Positions 21,914-32,285 of a stretch of 64,000 nucleotides of DNA are shown in pieces. Position 1 is the stretch's first letter, and every line of letters starts with the position of its first letter. Source of the DNA: Ceratopteris richardii (taxonomy: Eukaryota > Streptophyta > Polypodiopsida > Polypodiales > Pteridaceae). Under the pieces are notes generated by a model. That model saw nothing but the letters and a program-made list of their open reading frames with translations. It was not told where the DNA came from and searched no databases. The stretch covers positions 117,553,489 through 117,617,488 of the forward strand of contig CM035423.1 in the NCBI GenBank assembly GCA_020310875.1. Direction: 5' to 3'. A program made the translations under genes and the position numbers.

Positions 21914-22518
21914 GTCGTGTGATGTTTGGTCTGCATGTTTAGAATCTTCTTTGGAACAACTGGGAACTCCTCATTGACTCCTGTACCTTCGGTAAGATTG
22001 ACAATCCTCTGCACCATAGAACTCTGGACAAGAACAGCATCGTTATCTTCATGTGGATTCCTGGAGAGACCAGGAGTTGGTGCCTTTCCTAATGGTTTGA
22101 GTGCTTGATTTTCTAATTCAATTGTAAGATAGTTTTGGCCTGCCCATGCCTCTTGGATGTAGAGGGGAAGCTCCACTTCTCCCATGCAAGGGGTTTCAAC
22201 TCCTCCTAGCCCTATGAGATATGCCTCTAGGGTTTTTACCTCCAATTGCAATTGTTGGCAATAAAACAGCCGAACTACACTAGTGGCGGCTCCTGAATCA
22301 ATTAAAGCTCTCACGGTCCTTGCACTCTCTCCTTGTCCTACTTCTAGGGTCACAAAAGGTCGTCGATCAACTATCTTATGGGACTTTTCACCTGAAGCCT
22401 CGCACATGGCTATGTGATAACCTAGAGCTTCATGATTGTCAGTCATGGCTTGATCTCTACCTTGTCTTCTCAGTTTCATTCGTCGGATGCGTTCTAAAGC
22501 TTCTGCCTGTGCTTCTTC
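21910..22518 (-). pseudogene. Second retropepsin-like domain (PR2) after integrase
   Basis: Open frame continuing directly from the integrase C-terminal domain after one TGA (codon at 22,516-22,518, probably a former CGA): EEAQAEALERIRR, then MKLRRQGRDQ at 22,479. It contains RPFVTLEVGQG and VRALIDSGAATSVV, the flap-to-catalytic-loop pattern of an aspartic protease (D61-S62-G63 counted from the methionine at 22,479), followed by a beta-rich region with GEVELPLYI. The element already has a protease between gag and RT (26,381-26,788). I do not see the second hydrophobic-hydrophobic-G motif clearly, so a retropepsin-like fold is inferred from one motif plus secondary-structure pattern. Ends QTKHHTT. 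Confidence 0.6.
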
Positions 22519-22989
22519 TCAAATTCTTTTTTCCTCTTCCTTACGTTTCTTTGCAATATTGAGCCGATTGAGCATTTCTTCAGTTAAGGGTTCTTGATAT
22601 AACTTGACTCTGCATCCGCTTATGTAACTTGGTAGTACATCACCTTCTAGAGTGGCTAGTCGTACTGCTCCACTTGTGGATATCCTATTGATAATCATTG
22701 GTCCATAGCCTCTTTTCTCTAGTTTCCATGCGTGTTGCTTCAATGTGTAGACTAGGACTAGATCTCCTGCTTTCAAGCCTTTATTCTTCACATGTGTATC
22801 AAAATACGCCTTTTGCCTCTTCTTGGCTGCATAGATTCCTGCTGCAGCTCTCAATCGTGTCTCCCCTAAACGTTCAAGATCAAAGATTCTAGAGGAGAGT
22901 TCATGGCTTGTCCAATCATGCTCTCGTGCTATTTTCAATGTAGGTATCAAAAAGTCCAATGGTAGCACCGCGTTCTGGCCAAACACCAT
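22519..22989 (-). pseudogene. Gypsy-1 integrase C-terminal domain
   Basis: Reads MVFGQNAVLPLDF (the usual P..LV.G..A.LP.E type region after the catalytic core), then KKRQKAYFDTHVKNKGLKAGDLVLVY, ending with WKLEKRGYGPMIINRI, the GPY-type motif, and a charged tail AKKRKEEEKR. It is separated from the catalytic core (to 23,056) by a short stretch with stops. No chromodomain follows. Confidence 0.85.
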
Positions 22990-23055
22990 CTGAAAGGGTG
23001 TGGCTTGGAGTACCGTTTTATAGGCAACTCGGTATGTCCAAACAGCATGGTGTAG

Positions 23056-23475
23056 CTATTTGTCCGAATTAGAGCGTTTGTTATTCACCAATTTAGTCAG
23101 CACATTGCATAAGATCTTATTTGTGCTCTCAGTCTTGCCATTGGCTTGTGGGTGATAGGGAGCAGACTTCTTATGTACTACCAAGAATTCTTGGAGAAGG
23201 TTTTCTTTGACTTCATTCAAGAAGTGTGTGCCTCTATCACTTACTAATTCTATTGGCAATCCGTATCTAGTGAACACATTTTCAAATAAGAATTTTGCTG
23301 TTGTTTGAGCATCATTCTTTGTAGTGGCTTTCACTTCTACCCACTTGGTTAGATAGTATGTGGCCACAATGATATACTCGGCATGTGAACCCTTAGCTGG
23401 GGGATTAATAGGACCGACAAAGTCTATTCCCCACTTAGAGAATGCACGTCCACCCATCATAGGTTTCAATGGCAT
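23056..23475 (-). pseudogene. Gypsy-1 integrase catalytic core (DD35E complete)
   Basis: rve-type core. Catalytic residues counted from the methionine at 23,475: D18 in WGIDFVGP, D80 in LVSDRGTHF, E116 in ANGKTESTN, i.e. exactly 35 residues between the second D and E. YIIVATYYLTKWVE precedes as in other gypsy integrases. The triad is intact although flanking stops (before 23,475 and after 23,056) break the polyprotein. Confidence 0.92.
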
Positions 23476-23505
23476 CTCATCCTTGCGTATGGGATACTGA
23501 GTTCA

Positions 23506-23841
23506 CTGACAAACCTCACACCTCTTCACATAGGTATGTGCATCCATGTGAAGAGTTGGCCACCAAAGACCTGCAAATAAAATTGCTTTGATCACCCGAT
23601 CTGGTCCAAAGTGTCCTCGTGCTACACCTTGGTGAGCAGTTTCCAAGATCTTGAGATATTCACTCTCGTGGACACACAATCTAAGATACCCATCTTTTCC
23701 TCGTCTGTATAGATTATCTCCAATGAGAGCATAGTCTAATGCCTCTTGTTCTAAGCTCCTTTGTCTAACCAGAGTCATTTCTTGAGGGAATGTTTTCGTC
23801 CTCAGAAAGGACACTAATGGCTCGCTCCAATTTGGCACTAA
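23506..23841 (-). pseudogene. HHCC module copy 2 (integrase zinc finger)
   Basis: About 112 residues: LVPNWSEPLVSFLR, DYALIGDNLYRRGKDGYLRL, EYLKILETAHQGVARGHFG, AGLWWPTLHMDAHTYVKRCEVCQ. Zinc ligands are the H-x6-H of HQGVARGH and the C-x2-C of CEVC. This is the normal N-terminal domain of a gypsy integrase, directly before the catalytic core. It resembles the preceding module 1 from end to end. Confidence 0.88.
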
Positions 23842-23886
23842 AGACACGCGATAAAGAGTGGCATATTCCACTGGTGGCTTAGTGCA

Positions 23887-24210
23887 GCAAATTGGACATT
23901 CCTTGCACATCCTATAAACATCTGCTTCCATAGTTGGCCAGTGCACTCCTAGTCTCCTTAGGGTCTGTATGGTTCGTTGTTTTGATTAATGTTGCTCTAA
24001 TGCACCTACATGTGTTAATTGAAACCAGTTGGCGTACTCGTCCTCTTCCACACAACAGGCTAATACTCCGTGATCTATATGTTTGTACACACTTCCTGCC
24101 ATGATATGATACTTCTGGGCTCTTACTATCTCCCTATCTTGTGTGCTTACTATTGGGTGGTTAGGCCCATATTTCAATAATGGCACTAATGGCTTAGCCC
24201 ACTGAGGTAC
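23887..24210 (-). pseudogene. HHCC module copy 1 (extra integrase zinc finger)
   Basis: A complete additional pre-integrase plus zinc-finger module lies between RNase H and copy 2: VVPQWAKPLVPLLK, QKYHIMAGSVYKHIDHGVLA, DEYANWFQLTHVGALEQH, then one TAA, then LRRLGVHWPTMEADVYRMCK and ECPIC. The H-x6-H and C-x2-C ligands are present at the same spacing as in copy 2, and the frame runs on into copy 2. Length is 324 bp against 336 bp. Sequence identity between copies is low, so the duplication is old and both copies kept their ligands. Confidence 0.75.
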
Positions 24211-24239
24211 AACTTCCAAGTTAAACAAGTAAGCATCAG

Positions 24240-24453
24240 GTAAGTCATCTGACACTCCTTGTGGGGCCTCTCCTGATGTGAGCCTTGAGAGATGATCTGC
24301 TCTCAGGTGAGTCTTACCCTTCCTCACCACTACCTCGAAGTAGTATTCCATTAGTAAGAGAAACCATCTTACTAATCTGCCTGTATTGCAGGGCTTGTTT
24401 ACCAGGTATAGTAGAGCTTGGTGATCAGTAAAAAAATTTAAACTTATTTGCAA
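24240..24453 (-). pseudogene. Gypsy-1 RNase H, C-terminal part
   Basis: Reads LNFFTDHQALLYLVNK with the catalytic D of TDHQAL, GRLVRWFLLLMEYYFEV, and KGKTHLRADHLSRL with the final D of ADHLSR. The break before 24,453 separates it from the first half of RNase H at the end of the RT frame; sequence near 24,460-24,540 has stops and a shift. Confidence 0.88.
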
Positions 24454-24542
24454 GCAAATAGTGTCTAAATTTTTTTAACAGCATATACCATGCCTAATCC
24501 TTCTCGCTCAGTGGTTGTGTAGTTCCGTTTAGCTGCATTCAA

Positions 24543-26393
24543 CTATCTACTAGCATAGGCAATAGGAAGATCCATATTACCTTCACCAATAGGTTGTGCA
24601 AGTATGCATCCAATAGCATAATTGGAGGCATCCACATGAACATGGAATGGCTTGTTCCAATCTGGTGTGGTCAAGATTGGTGCTGAACATAATCTTCGTT
24701 TAAGCTCATTGAAGGAATTCTCACATTCATCAATCCACTCAAAGTTAGTCAGAAGTCTGTACATGGGCTTTGCAATGACAACATACATGTGAATGAACCG
24801 ACGGTAGTAACCACAATGCCCCATGAATGCTTGTACTTCCTTGACGTTCTTTGGCCTAGGTAGTTCTGCGATGGCTCTCACTTTCTCTTCGTCAGTGGAT
24901 ATACCGTTCTTTGACACTATGTGTCCTAGAATTTTGCCTTGCCTGACCATGAAAACACACTTTTCTAGGTTCAAGCAGACTTGATATTCTCTGCATTTAT
25001 CAAAGATTTGTCTGAGTTCAGGTATATGGGTCTGTCTAATGTTGGAATGAGCACAAGGATCATCAACATAGACTTCCAAATTCTTCCTCAAGAACTCTTT
25101 AAACACGTGACACATCAATCTTTGAAAGGTAGCAGGTGCATTGGTAAGCCCGAATGGCATTACCCGAAAGGCAAATATGCCCCACTTTGTGACAAAAGCC
25201 ATCTTATGCTGATCTTCTAGTGCAATGGCTACCTGATTGTAGCCAGAGAACCCATCTATGAAGTTGTACACTTCCTTGCCTGCTACCCTTTCTAATAGAT
25301 GCTTAGTGATAGGAAGTGGATAACTATCTCTAATAGTGGTGGCATTAACTTTTTTTAGGTTAATACACACACACAATTTTCCATTCTTCTTGGGCACAAC
25401 CACAATGGAGGATACCCATTCAGTGTGCTCAATCTCATAGATAAACCCAGCTTCTACCAGTCTATCTATCTCCTCCTTGATCTTAGCAGCATAGTTATCA
25501 TTGTATGTGTATGGCTTCTGTTTCGAGGGTTTCGTGTCTGAGTTCATGGGAATTGTGTGTGAGCATATGTCTGGGTCAACACCCTTCAAGTCCTTGTAAC
25601 TCCAAGCGAATACATCTCTATATTCTCTTAGCAAAGCTATTAACTCCTTCTCTTCTTCCTCTGTTAGGTCGTGGCCTATGTAAGTGCATCTTTCTTCTCC
25701 TTCTTCTATGGCTACAACTACTTTCTTGGTGGTGTCTTTGTTATCATAGGCCTCTCCTGATTGTGCCTCGTGTTTAGGCATTCTTATCATGACTCTCCTA
25801 TCGTCTATCTCATATTTTTTAAAGTTTATAGGGACCTCAAACAAGGATTCTTCTTCTTCTGGTATGACTTCTTTCTTTTTCCTTTTCTTTCCTTCACTCT
25901 TAGTAGTCACTTCTGTGGTTAATCTCATATCATTCGTGATTTCTCCGTGTTTCTGGGGATAAGCTTCAACTTCATAGAAGTATTCTTCATCTGATGCAAA
26001 AGGTGGGTCCATAATGATTGACTCTAGATCAGAGTCACTTGCATCCTTGAATGCATCAGTGTTAGGTTCGCATTCTTCCATAACCGAATCTCCCATGATT
26101 GGCTCTATGGAAAAGACTGAAATGTCATAGCCATCCTCGTCACAGTGGGGTGTCCATTGTTCTTCGTTGATGGCTACATCCATTGTCACTAAAATTTCTG
26201 CCCAGTCGTGAGGCTCAAATTCTTCGTCAGGGAAAATTACGGGTGCATAGGCCGGGTCTTGGATTGATCTATGGGTTTCCTTTGCACCTATCTCTCTGGC
26301 TTTCTCTCTTTTCTCCTCTTCTACTGCTACCTTACACATCCATAAGTGAGTGTCTTCATGCATCCATGAGGATCCTGATCCTATGGAATGCAC
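24543..26393 (-). pseudogene. Gypsy-1 reverse transcriptase and start of RNase H
   Basis: A 616-residue open frame. Residues 1-240 are an acidic linker with a basic patch EGKKRKKKEV at 167-176. The RT starts near WSYKDLKGVDPDICSHTI (264-281); conserved blocks follow: WVSSIVVVPKKNGKLCVCI, NFIDGFSGYNQVA with catalytic D380, MPFGLTNAPATFQR, and the active site VYVDD at 441-445 (followed by P where F is usual), then LGHIVSKNGI and FMGHCGYYRRFI. RNase H begins FHVHVDASNYAIGC with D588 and ends at the frame end (ASR). The frame is unbroken across the whole RT. Confidence 0.93.
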
Positions 26394-26830
26394 TGACTCA
26401 GTATCATCTTGGCTCTATGGACGGGATTCCATTGAATGGGGGGTACATCTCTATGAGAGTAATCCTTGAGATTGACTTTGGTTGTAACACCTAAGTGTTG
26501 CAAGTACAAAGAATTGGTGCCCCAATCCTGTACCACTTGCAATTGCCGCATAAATGGTCTCCCCAAAATCATCTCATAGGCCTGGTTTTTGCTAAAGTCA
26601 CATATAGCAAATGTATGCTCAAACTCTACACCACATGTAGTGAGGGTTATTCCTTCTAGCAATCCCAAAGGTCTCTCAATATGACCATCGGCCATTTGCA
26701 ATTTCATTCTCATCAGCCTGAGTGCTTGCTTGCCCCAACGCTTCCATAGGGAAGTGGTAGCAATTGCAACTCCTTCACCTGAGTCCAAAATTTCTTTGGT
26801 TGTGTATTCCTAATGGGTAACTAGGAGATA
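26381..26830 (-). pseudogene. Gypsy-1 protease (PR1)
   Basis: Aspartic protease between gag and RT. The catalytic loop is LDSGEGVAIA (usual LDSGAGVN type, with E for A), followed by RPLGLLEGITLTTCGVEFEH and the distal motif MILGRPFMRQ. The frame start at 26,788 overlaps the RT frame end-to-start by about 12 bases (26,381-26,393), suggesting one polyprotein with a shift. Confidence 0.85.
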
Positions 26831-27055
26831 GGTATTTCCTTCTTCTCCTTCACTCATATCTCCTATCTTATCCAACGGTATTTCTGGCACTGTTCTATGT
26901 GATCCTACCTGGGAACGTGATTTCGCTATGTTTGGCACTTGGTTGGCTACGTGTTTCCACACTTCTGGCTTAACTTTGAGTAGCTCTTCTAAAGTGAGGT
27001 TGCACTGCACTTTAGTGTTCTTTACTACCTCAGTATTCCTAGGTATGATCGAATC

Positions 27056-28225
27056 TTAGTTCCATATCATGACCGTGGGTGCTCTCATGCAAGTTGGCTT
27101 GGTTTCCCATGGGCCTGTGAAATGAGGTAGTTCTTGTAAGGAATTAGACTCGAAGTCTAATCTCTCTTTAGATTGGGTGCTCTCCTGCTCTTCATAAATA
27201 GAAGGGATGTCTTGTGGGAATTGATCATGTGCATCATCCACAAGTTCAATGGGAGGAGGGACTTCACTTTCCTTTGCCCGTTTCTCTTCTTGAATTTCTC
27301 TCAGGAACTCTGGTGAATACCTATTCATAGAAGAAGAGGTGTCAGGTTCAGTGGAGTTAGGCACATAAGCTTCCTGGGGGGGAATACTTATACTATCACT
27401 TGCACTCTCCTCAGCCTGGTAGGTGGCTCCGTTCCCAGACTTTGTAAGTAACCTCTCCAATCTATCCAATAAACCATCAAAATGCAATGGTGTCCTAGTG
27501 GAGCTAGAGCCACTGAACAAGCGACTGGCTTCAAACATGGCTTGCGCCAATTTGACCATCTTAGCACAAAGCTTTGTTCGCTCTATCTCTAGATCGGCTC
27601 TAGGGTAACATTTCTTATGATCTGTCACATTTGGCGCTTCCTGGATTCTGGCCTGATATGCTTTAAGCATCATGTCTAGATCCTCAGGAGTGGGATCGGC
27701 TAGGACTGATCCTACTCGGGGTGGTGGGTGGGCTACGTGTGGTGGATTAGAAAATTGGGGAATGGTAGGTAATGGGTTGGAGGGCGATGGAAAGGGGTGT
27801 GGTGGTGTAGTGTGAGAGTGGTTTTGAGATGCGAGTTCACTTATCTTTGCTCTGGTTTCTCTCAAGCTTTCTTCAAGTTCGCTCATTTTCTGTGACCATT
27901 GTCTTTTCATTCTCTCCCGGCTATCTCTCCATGCTCTTGTCCTCTTCTTGGTTATACTCTTTGTCTCACTAACCTCAAAACTCTTTTCCTGTCCTACTCC
28001 TTGGGTTTGTTGCAAGGCTTGAGCTCTAGTGACCACATGCACGGGGGTTGTGGAAGTTATACTTCCCGTGGAGTCTACCACTAACCCAATGACGTTGATA
28101 GGAGTGATTTTTGGTAGGTTATTGGGGGTCTTCGGGCAATCTCGTAAGAGATGCTCCTTTCCATAATCTTGACAAAAGCCCTGAATTGTCACTGGTTGGG
28201 GTTGTGTAGGGCAGGCAGTGGACAA
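27056..28225 (-). pseudogene. Gypsy-1 gag C-terminus with degenerate third knuckle
   Basis: A 389-residue frame beginning with GFCQDYGKEHLLRDCP, a CCHC knuckle whose second cysteine is Y, then ITPINVIGLVVDSTG, a basic heptad-rich stretch (RDSRERMKRQWSQKMSELEE), a proline-rich part (HPFPSPSNPLPTIPQF) and an acidic tail. It joins the frame of 28,189-28,578 through a one-base shift. 26,831-27,055 continues gag or linker in broken frames. Confidence 0.7.
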
Positions 28226-28578
28226 TCACGTATGAGGTGATCTCCTTGACATATGAAGCAAGGTCCTCTAGGAAATGGCGGTCGTACCTGCCTAGGTTGA
28301 GTTCTAGAGTTTGGGTTTGTGTACATGACATTAGCATACTCAGGCTCCCCACTATTTTCACTTGGGTCCTCATAATAGTATGACTCGTTATGCTCGGGTG
28401 ACTGCATGTAGTAAGCCTGTGGGCTATCAATATGGGTGGAGTCAAAACTATGGTCACTTGGATCACTGTCTGATAGCAACGGTGTGACTGGGACTATGGC
28501 TCTGTTCAGATTTTCTTCAACAGATGCATATTTCACTGGGATCACATTGGTTGGAGCAGGGGGTTGTTGTGCTAGCAC
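28189..28578 (-). pseudogene. Gypsy-1 gag middle part with second knuckle
   Basis: Reads LNRAIVPVTPLLSDSDPSD, YYYEDPSENSGEPEYANVMY and the intact knuckle CFICQGDHLIRDC (CX2CX4HX4C). It continues the gag frame of 28,572-30,083 through a shift at about 28,750: upstream in this frame the sequence is Q-, P- and Y-rich (QPQYQAQQRPQPV). Confidence 0.75.
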
Positions 28579-30083
28579 TGGTTGAGGTCTCTGCTGGGCC
28601 TGATATTGTGGTTGATAGATTTGTTGAGGCCTAGCATACTGTTGTGGTGGGTACTGGTTCTGATATCTTCCCTGTTGAGGATAGGGCTGAGGGTAGGTTC
28701 GCCTAACTGCTTGCTTATTGTATGGGCAGTCTTGTGCCGTGTGTATCTTCGTTCTATGGTACAGTACTGGCTATTGGCATTCACTTGGGGTTGAGCCATA
28801 ATGGGACATATGTTCGCCATATGGTCACCTCCACAAGTATAGCACCTCTTTACTGGGGCAAATCTTGGGATTTGTTTGCTAGAGACTCCTAACTTCTGAG
28901 CTACTTTTTCTGCAAGTTCCTCAATAGATGTGGACTGCGAGGAAGAGAGGCTAGTAGAACTATCTGAATCTTTGTAGATTTTGGAAAGTTCTAATTCCTC
29001 CCCTAGGTTATCCTCGATGTCGATGCACATGCGTACACACTCTTTGATGGTCCTAGGGTCTTTTAAGTACACATATGATCTCAACTTTGTACTCAGCAAT
29101 CCATCTAGGAATAAAGCCACTTGTTTGGCTGGTGTGGGTAACTCAGGAATAGGGCATCTCTCTAGGTATTCCCTAAATCTTCTTCCTGCAAGTCTCACGG
29201 TCTCTTGAGGTGTCTGCTTGAAGCTGTGGATCAATGAGGAAGTATTATGCCTTATGCCACTCTTAGAGAATTCAGTGATGAATGCCTCTAGAAGTTGGTC
29301 TATGCTCCTAAATTGTCTCTCATTCAAGGGTTGAAACCACGTAAGGGCTGTGTTCCTAAGGGTTAGACCAAAGGCATTGTATTGCGTGAATAGGTCCTCC
29401 ACTTGCTCAGCTCTCAAGACTTGTCTAAATTCGGCCACATGATGGTATGGATCTCCAGTGCCATCAAAGTAATTCTTCATGGACTTAACTAGCTGTGTAG
29501 GTCTCAAAGTCCTGGTGTGTTCCCTAGGCCTTGGCAAAGGAAAATCATCAGCATTTCTTAGGTTCCTTGGAACCCTAGTTCTCTCTGTTTCTTCTCTATC
29601 CATCTCTGCTCGCGTGCGTTCTGTTCCTATTGGGTTGGCAAAGCTTACCTCAGGTCTGTCTCTACTTCTATCTCTTTGAGCTCCATGAGCTTGGGAGGTC
29701 CCAACTCCTTGGTGATTGTAGGACACATTGGACTGAGGTTGGGGAAAAACAAATTCACCCTTCCATGTGTAGGCATGTCTGCCATGCTCAGTGACCATGA
29801 AGATCCTCTCTGATGTATTGTCTAGGTAGGTTACTTTGCCTGGGCTATCAGGGTCTTTAAACTCATAGATTGTGAGAGCACTTACTTCCTGAGGTTGGGC
29901 AGGTTTATATCTCCAAAAATCCTCATTGGTTTCTCGGTCTAGAACCAAATCTATGCTTTTATTGTCCTGTGGAATCCACTCTGGAGTCATGATTCTGGTC
30001 AAGACGGATTTACCACGGGGAGTTCTTGGCTCTCTCTCTAAGTTCCCTTGCTCTATATCACCCATGTCGGTCTCTGCAATCAC
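28572..30083 (-). pseudogene. Gypsy-1 gag (Retrotrans_gag core, first knuckle)
   Basis: A 503-residue frame. The capsid-like core (about residues 205-360) has MKNYFDGTGDPYHHVAEFRQ, NTALTWFQPLNERQFRS, IDQLLEAFITEFSKSGIR and GRRFREYLERCPIPELP, the Retrotrans_gag pattern. A knuckle CYTCGGDHMANIC follows near residue 417. The frame is lost after QYCTIE by a shift at about 28,750. Upstream, the same frame extends through VVTTLPDRADEFGNV to about 30,180, where another shift joins the N-terminal frame. Confidence 0.9.
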
Positions 30084-30141
30084 ATTTCCAAACTCGTCTG
30101 CTCGATCAGGAAGAGTGGTGACTACATAAATAGTCCCCTCT

Positions 30142-30576
30142 TTATCTAGGTATGCTCCATTTTTGAACTTGACTACCGGGTGTTCTAATCCATGGGGTTG
30201 CGGGGTTCTTAATCTGGACCACAGATCTTCTCAGGCCGTCTTCGTAGATGCGAGCACCTAGATGATTAGTCCTGATGTATTCCAATTGAGTCTTGTAAGG
30301 TCCTTCTGGCTTTTCTAGGTACGCCACCCCTGAACTACCTACTGGTCTCTCCATGTTATAGGACATTTCAGAATCACTTGTTTCTGATCGGGGAGTGTAT
30401 GGGTAATCACTCAACTGCTGGGCCCAAGACCTAGCAGTGTGATTGACACTAGCTTCAGAAGATCTGAGGCTTTGTCTGTCTCGGCCTAAGTGTCTACCTG
30501 ACCTAAGGTTCATATGCCTGGTTTCTCTACCCCCTTGGTCCCAAGTACACTCTCGTTGCAGGTTAATTGGCACCAA
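30142..30576 (-). pseudogene. Gypsy-1 gag N-terminal frame
   Basis: MVPINLQRECTWDQGGRETR starts an arginine- and serine-rich region (NLRSGRHLGRDRQSLRSSEA) ending LRRSVVQIKNPATPW, where a shift near 30,190-30,210 leads into HPVVKFKNGAYLDKEGTIYV of the next frame. The ATG at 30,576 is the likely gag start because upstream sequence is non-coding leader. No family motif is seen in this part. Confidence 0.6.
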
Positions 30577-31397
30577 TCAGTTTGTTCTTTTAGTTGATTA
30601 TTATGTTTATGATCTTGTCTGATATCACGTCGTCAGGAATACTTAAGTGAATTTTGCACTTGATAAGTGATCGATTCAAGTTTACTTTTGTCCCTTAGGG
30701 TTTTTGCACTTAAGACCTACTTAATGCTTGCACTTGGTTGATTAGTTCTCTTGGACTTAATTCGTGCCTGACGTTGCCCTAATTAATTACCACACCTAAG
30801 TCGTACTTAGCCTAGGCTAGGAATTGACAAAGGAGGGTTGAGAGAACTTCCAACCTCAATCCTCTGGTTGCTCAGACTGCTGCACAAGCCCGGGAAGCCT
30901 TCTCCCACGCTTGGTACACACCCTTGCTAGCTTGCCTTGGAATGCCTTGCTTGCACACAATGTTCCTGCAAAAGTTCTCAAGTTAATATAGCTCCTTTAC
31001 CACAATGGATTGACTGACACACATCAACAATTACAGGCCCCCCTTGGAGTAACTCACTGTACCCCCAAAATCTTATGACCACCTAATTCTATCGAATGTC
31101 CAACTTAAAAATACATGTTCTAAAACTCCACGTATGATTCTTACAAAAGCCAGTCAAGGTCCACGTAGGATTCTCAACAAGCTTTCCAAGGAGACCAAAA
31201 TCTCATCAATCGGAGTTCGTATGGTGAAGTTATGACCATTCAGGCACCTATGGGTCAAAACAGGCTCTCAGGGTTTAGGAAATTCCTCCCTGGTTTCTAG
31301 GTCTTTTGCCCACTCCTAAGGATCTAATGTTATCCCAATGTGTCCAAAATTAAGCCCAAATATACCTCAATTCACTCAATTAATTCACTCTAAAATT
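30577..31397. other. Gypsy-1 leader, non-coding part
   Basis: About 820 bp between gag and the minisatellite, without open frames of note on the minus strand. It contains several TTGCACTT-type strings (near 30,655, 30,706 and 30,736). No further structure is recognised. Confidence 0.4.
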
Positions 31398-31423
31398 TTA
31401 TGCGTTAAGCCCATGTATCACGA

Positions 31424-31845
31424 TAGGTCGGGTCGAGGTGTCACGATAGGTGGAAGTGTCGTGATACTTGCGAGTGTCGCGATAGGTCGAGGTGTCGCGA
31501 TACTTGGGAGTGTCACGATAGGTCGAGGTGTCGTGATACTTGGGAGTGTTGCGATAGGTCGAGGTGTCGCGATACTTGGGAGTGTCGTGATAGGTCGAGG
31601 TGTCACGATACTTGGGAGTGTCGCGATAGGTCGAGGTGCCGCGATACTTGGGAGTGTCGTGATACCTGGGAGTGTCGTGATAGGTCAAGGTGTCGCGATA
31701 CTTGGGAGTGTCGCGATACCTAGGAGTGTCGTGATAGGTCGAGGTGTCGCGATACTTGGGAGTGTCGCGATAGGTCGAGGTGTCGCGATACCTGGGAGTG
31801 TCACAATACCTCGAGGTGTCGCGATAGGTCGGGATATGGTGAATT
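31424..31845. repeat. 18/36-bp CG-rich minisatellite in Gypsy-1 leader
   Basis: About 23 copies of an 18-bp unit alternating between TGTCGCGATAGGTCGAGG and TGTCGCGATACTTGGGAG, giving a 36-bp higher-order period. Each unit contains TCGCGA or a decayed form (TCACGA, TCGTGA), so many differences are CpG transitions. On the minus strand the 36-bp period keeps one frame open and would read a 12-residue repeat (TPKYRDTSTYRD); I treat that as a by-product of the period being a multiple of three. Confidence 0.95.
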
Positions 31846-32258
31846 TTTCTGTTCTGCCTAGTGATCCTAGCTCTAGGGCTGCGCAGTGTCGTGGTGCACT
31901 CAGAATTGTGATTGGGGCAACTTTTCGGTGTGTCGCGATAGCTCGAGCTCGATGCCTCGGGGCTTGTGCAGAGAGATTCCGTACGTGCTGAGCTTGCTGG
32001 AGATGATGATGGAGCTGAAACCTGCAAGAAACATGCAAAAGCACACAAAAACAAGAGCACACACTCGCTCTCTCTCAAACTCGCACAAAACAAATGAGGG
32101 AAATGATTTGGAAGTGGGAATATAAGGTGGTGAAGGAGATGAAGATGGAGATGAAGATGGAGATGGAGATGGAGAAAAAACAAGAAATTTACCTACTACT
32201 TACCATTCAACGCATCCTCTCTACGTCTTATCATCACACGCTCGTCCTCAAAGCTCGA
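31846..32258. other. Gypsy-1 leader near the primer site
   Basis: Non-coding leader between the minisatellite and the primer site. It holds a purine tract of GAGATG/GAAGAT repeats at about 32,130-32,180 on the plus strand. A minus-strand open frame from 32,183 (histidine/leucine repeats, then a hydrophobic stretch) continues into the minisatellite but has no recognisable domain. Confidence 0.45.
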
Positions 32259-32277
32259 ATCCCCGACAACGGCGCCA
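32259..32277 (-). other. Gypsy-1 primer binding site (tRNA-Asp-like)
   Basis: Minus strand TGGCGCCGTTGTCGGGGAT, 8 bases inside the 5' LTR. From memory of plant tRNA-Asp, whose 3' end is ATCCCCGGCAACGGCGCCA, this is complementary with one mismatch. Confidence 0.8.
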
Positions 32278-32285
32278 AAATTTGG

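Noticed and set aside
31424-31845. Regular repeats considered as a CRISPR array
   Set aside because: There are no unique spacers between repeats, only two alternating 18-bp variants, and the context is a plant retrotransposon.
31398-32183. 261-codon minus-strand frame and 217-codon plus-strand frame over the minisatellite
   Set aside because: The 36-bp repeat period is a multiple of three, so frames stay open on both strands; no domain is present and the region is the element's leader.
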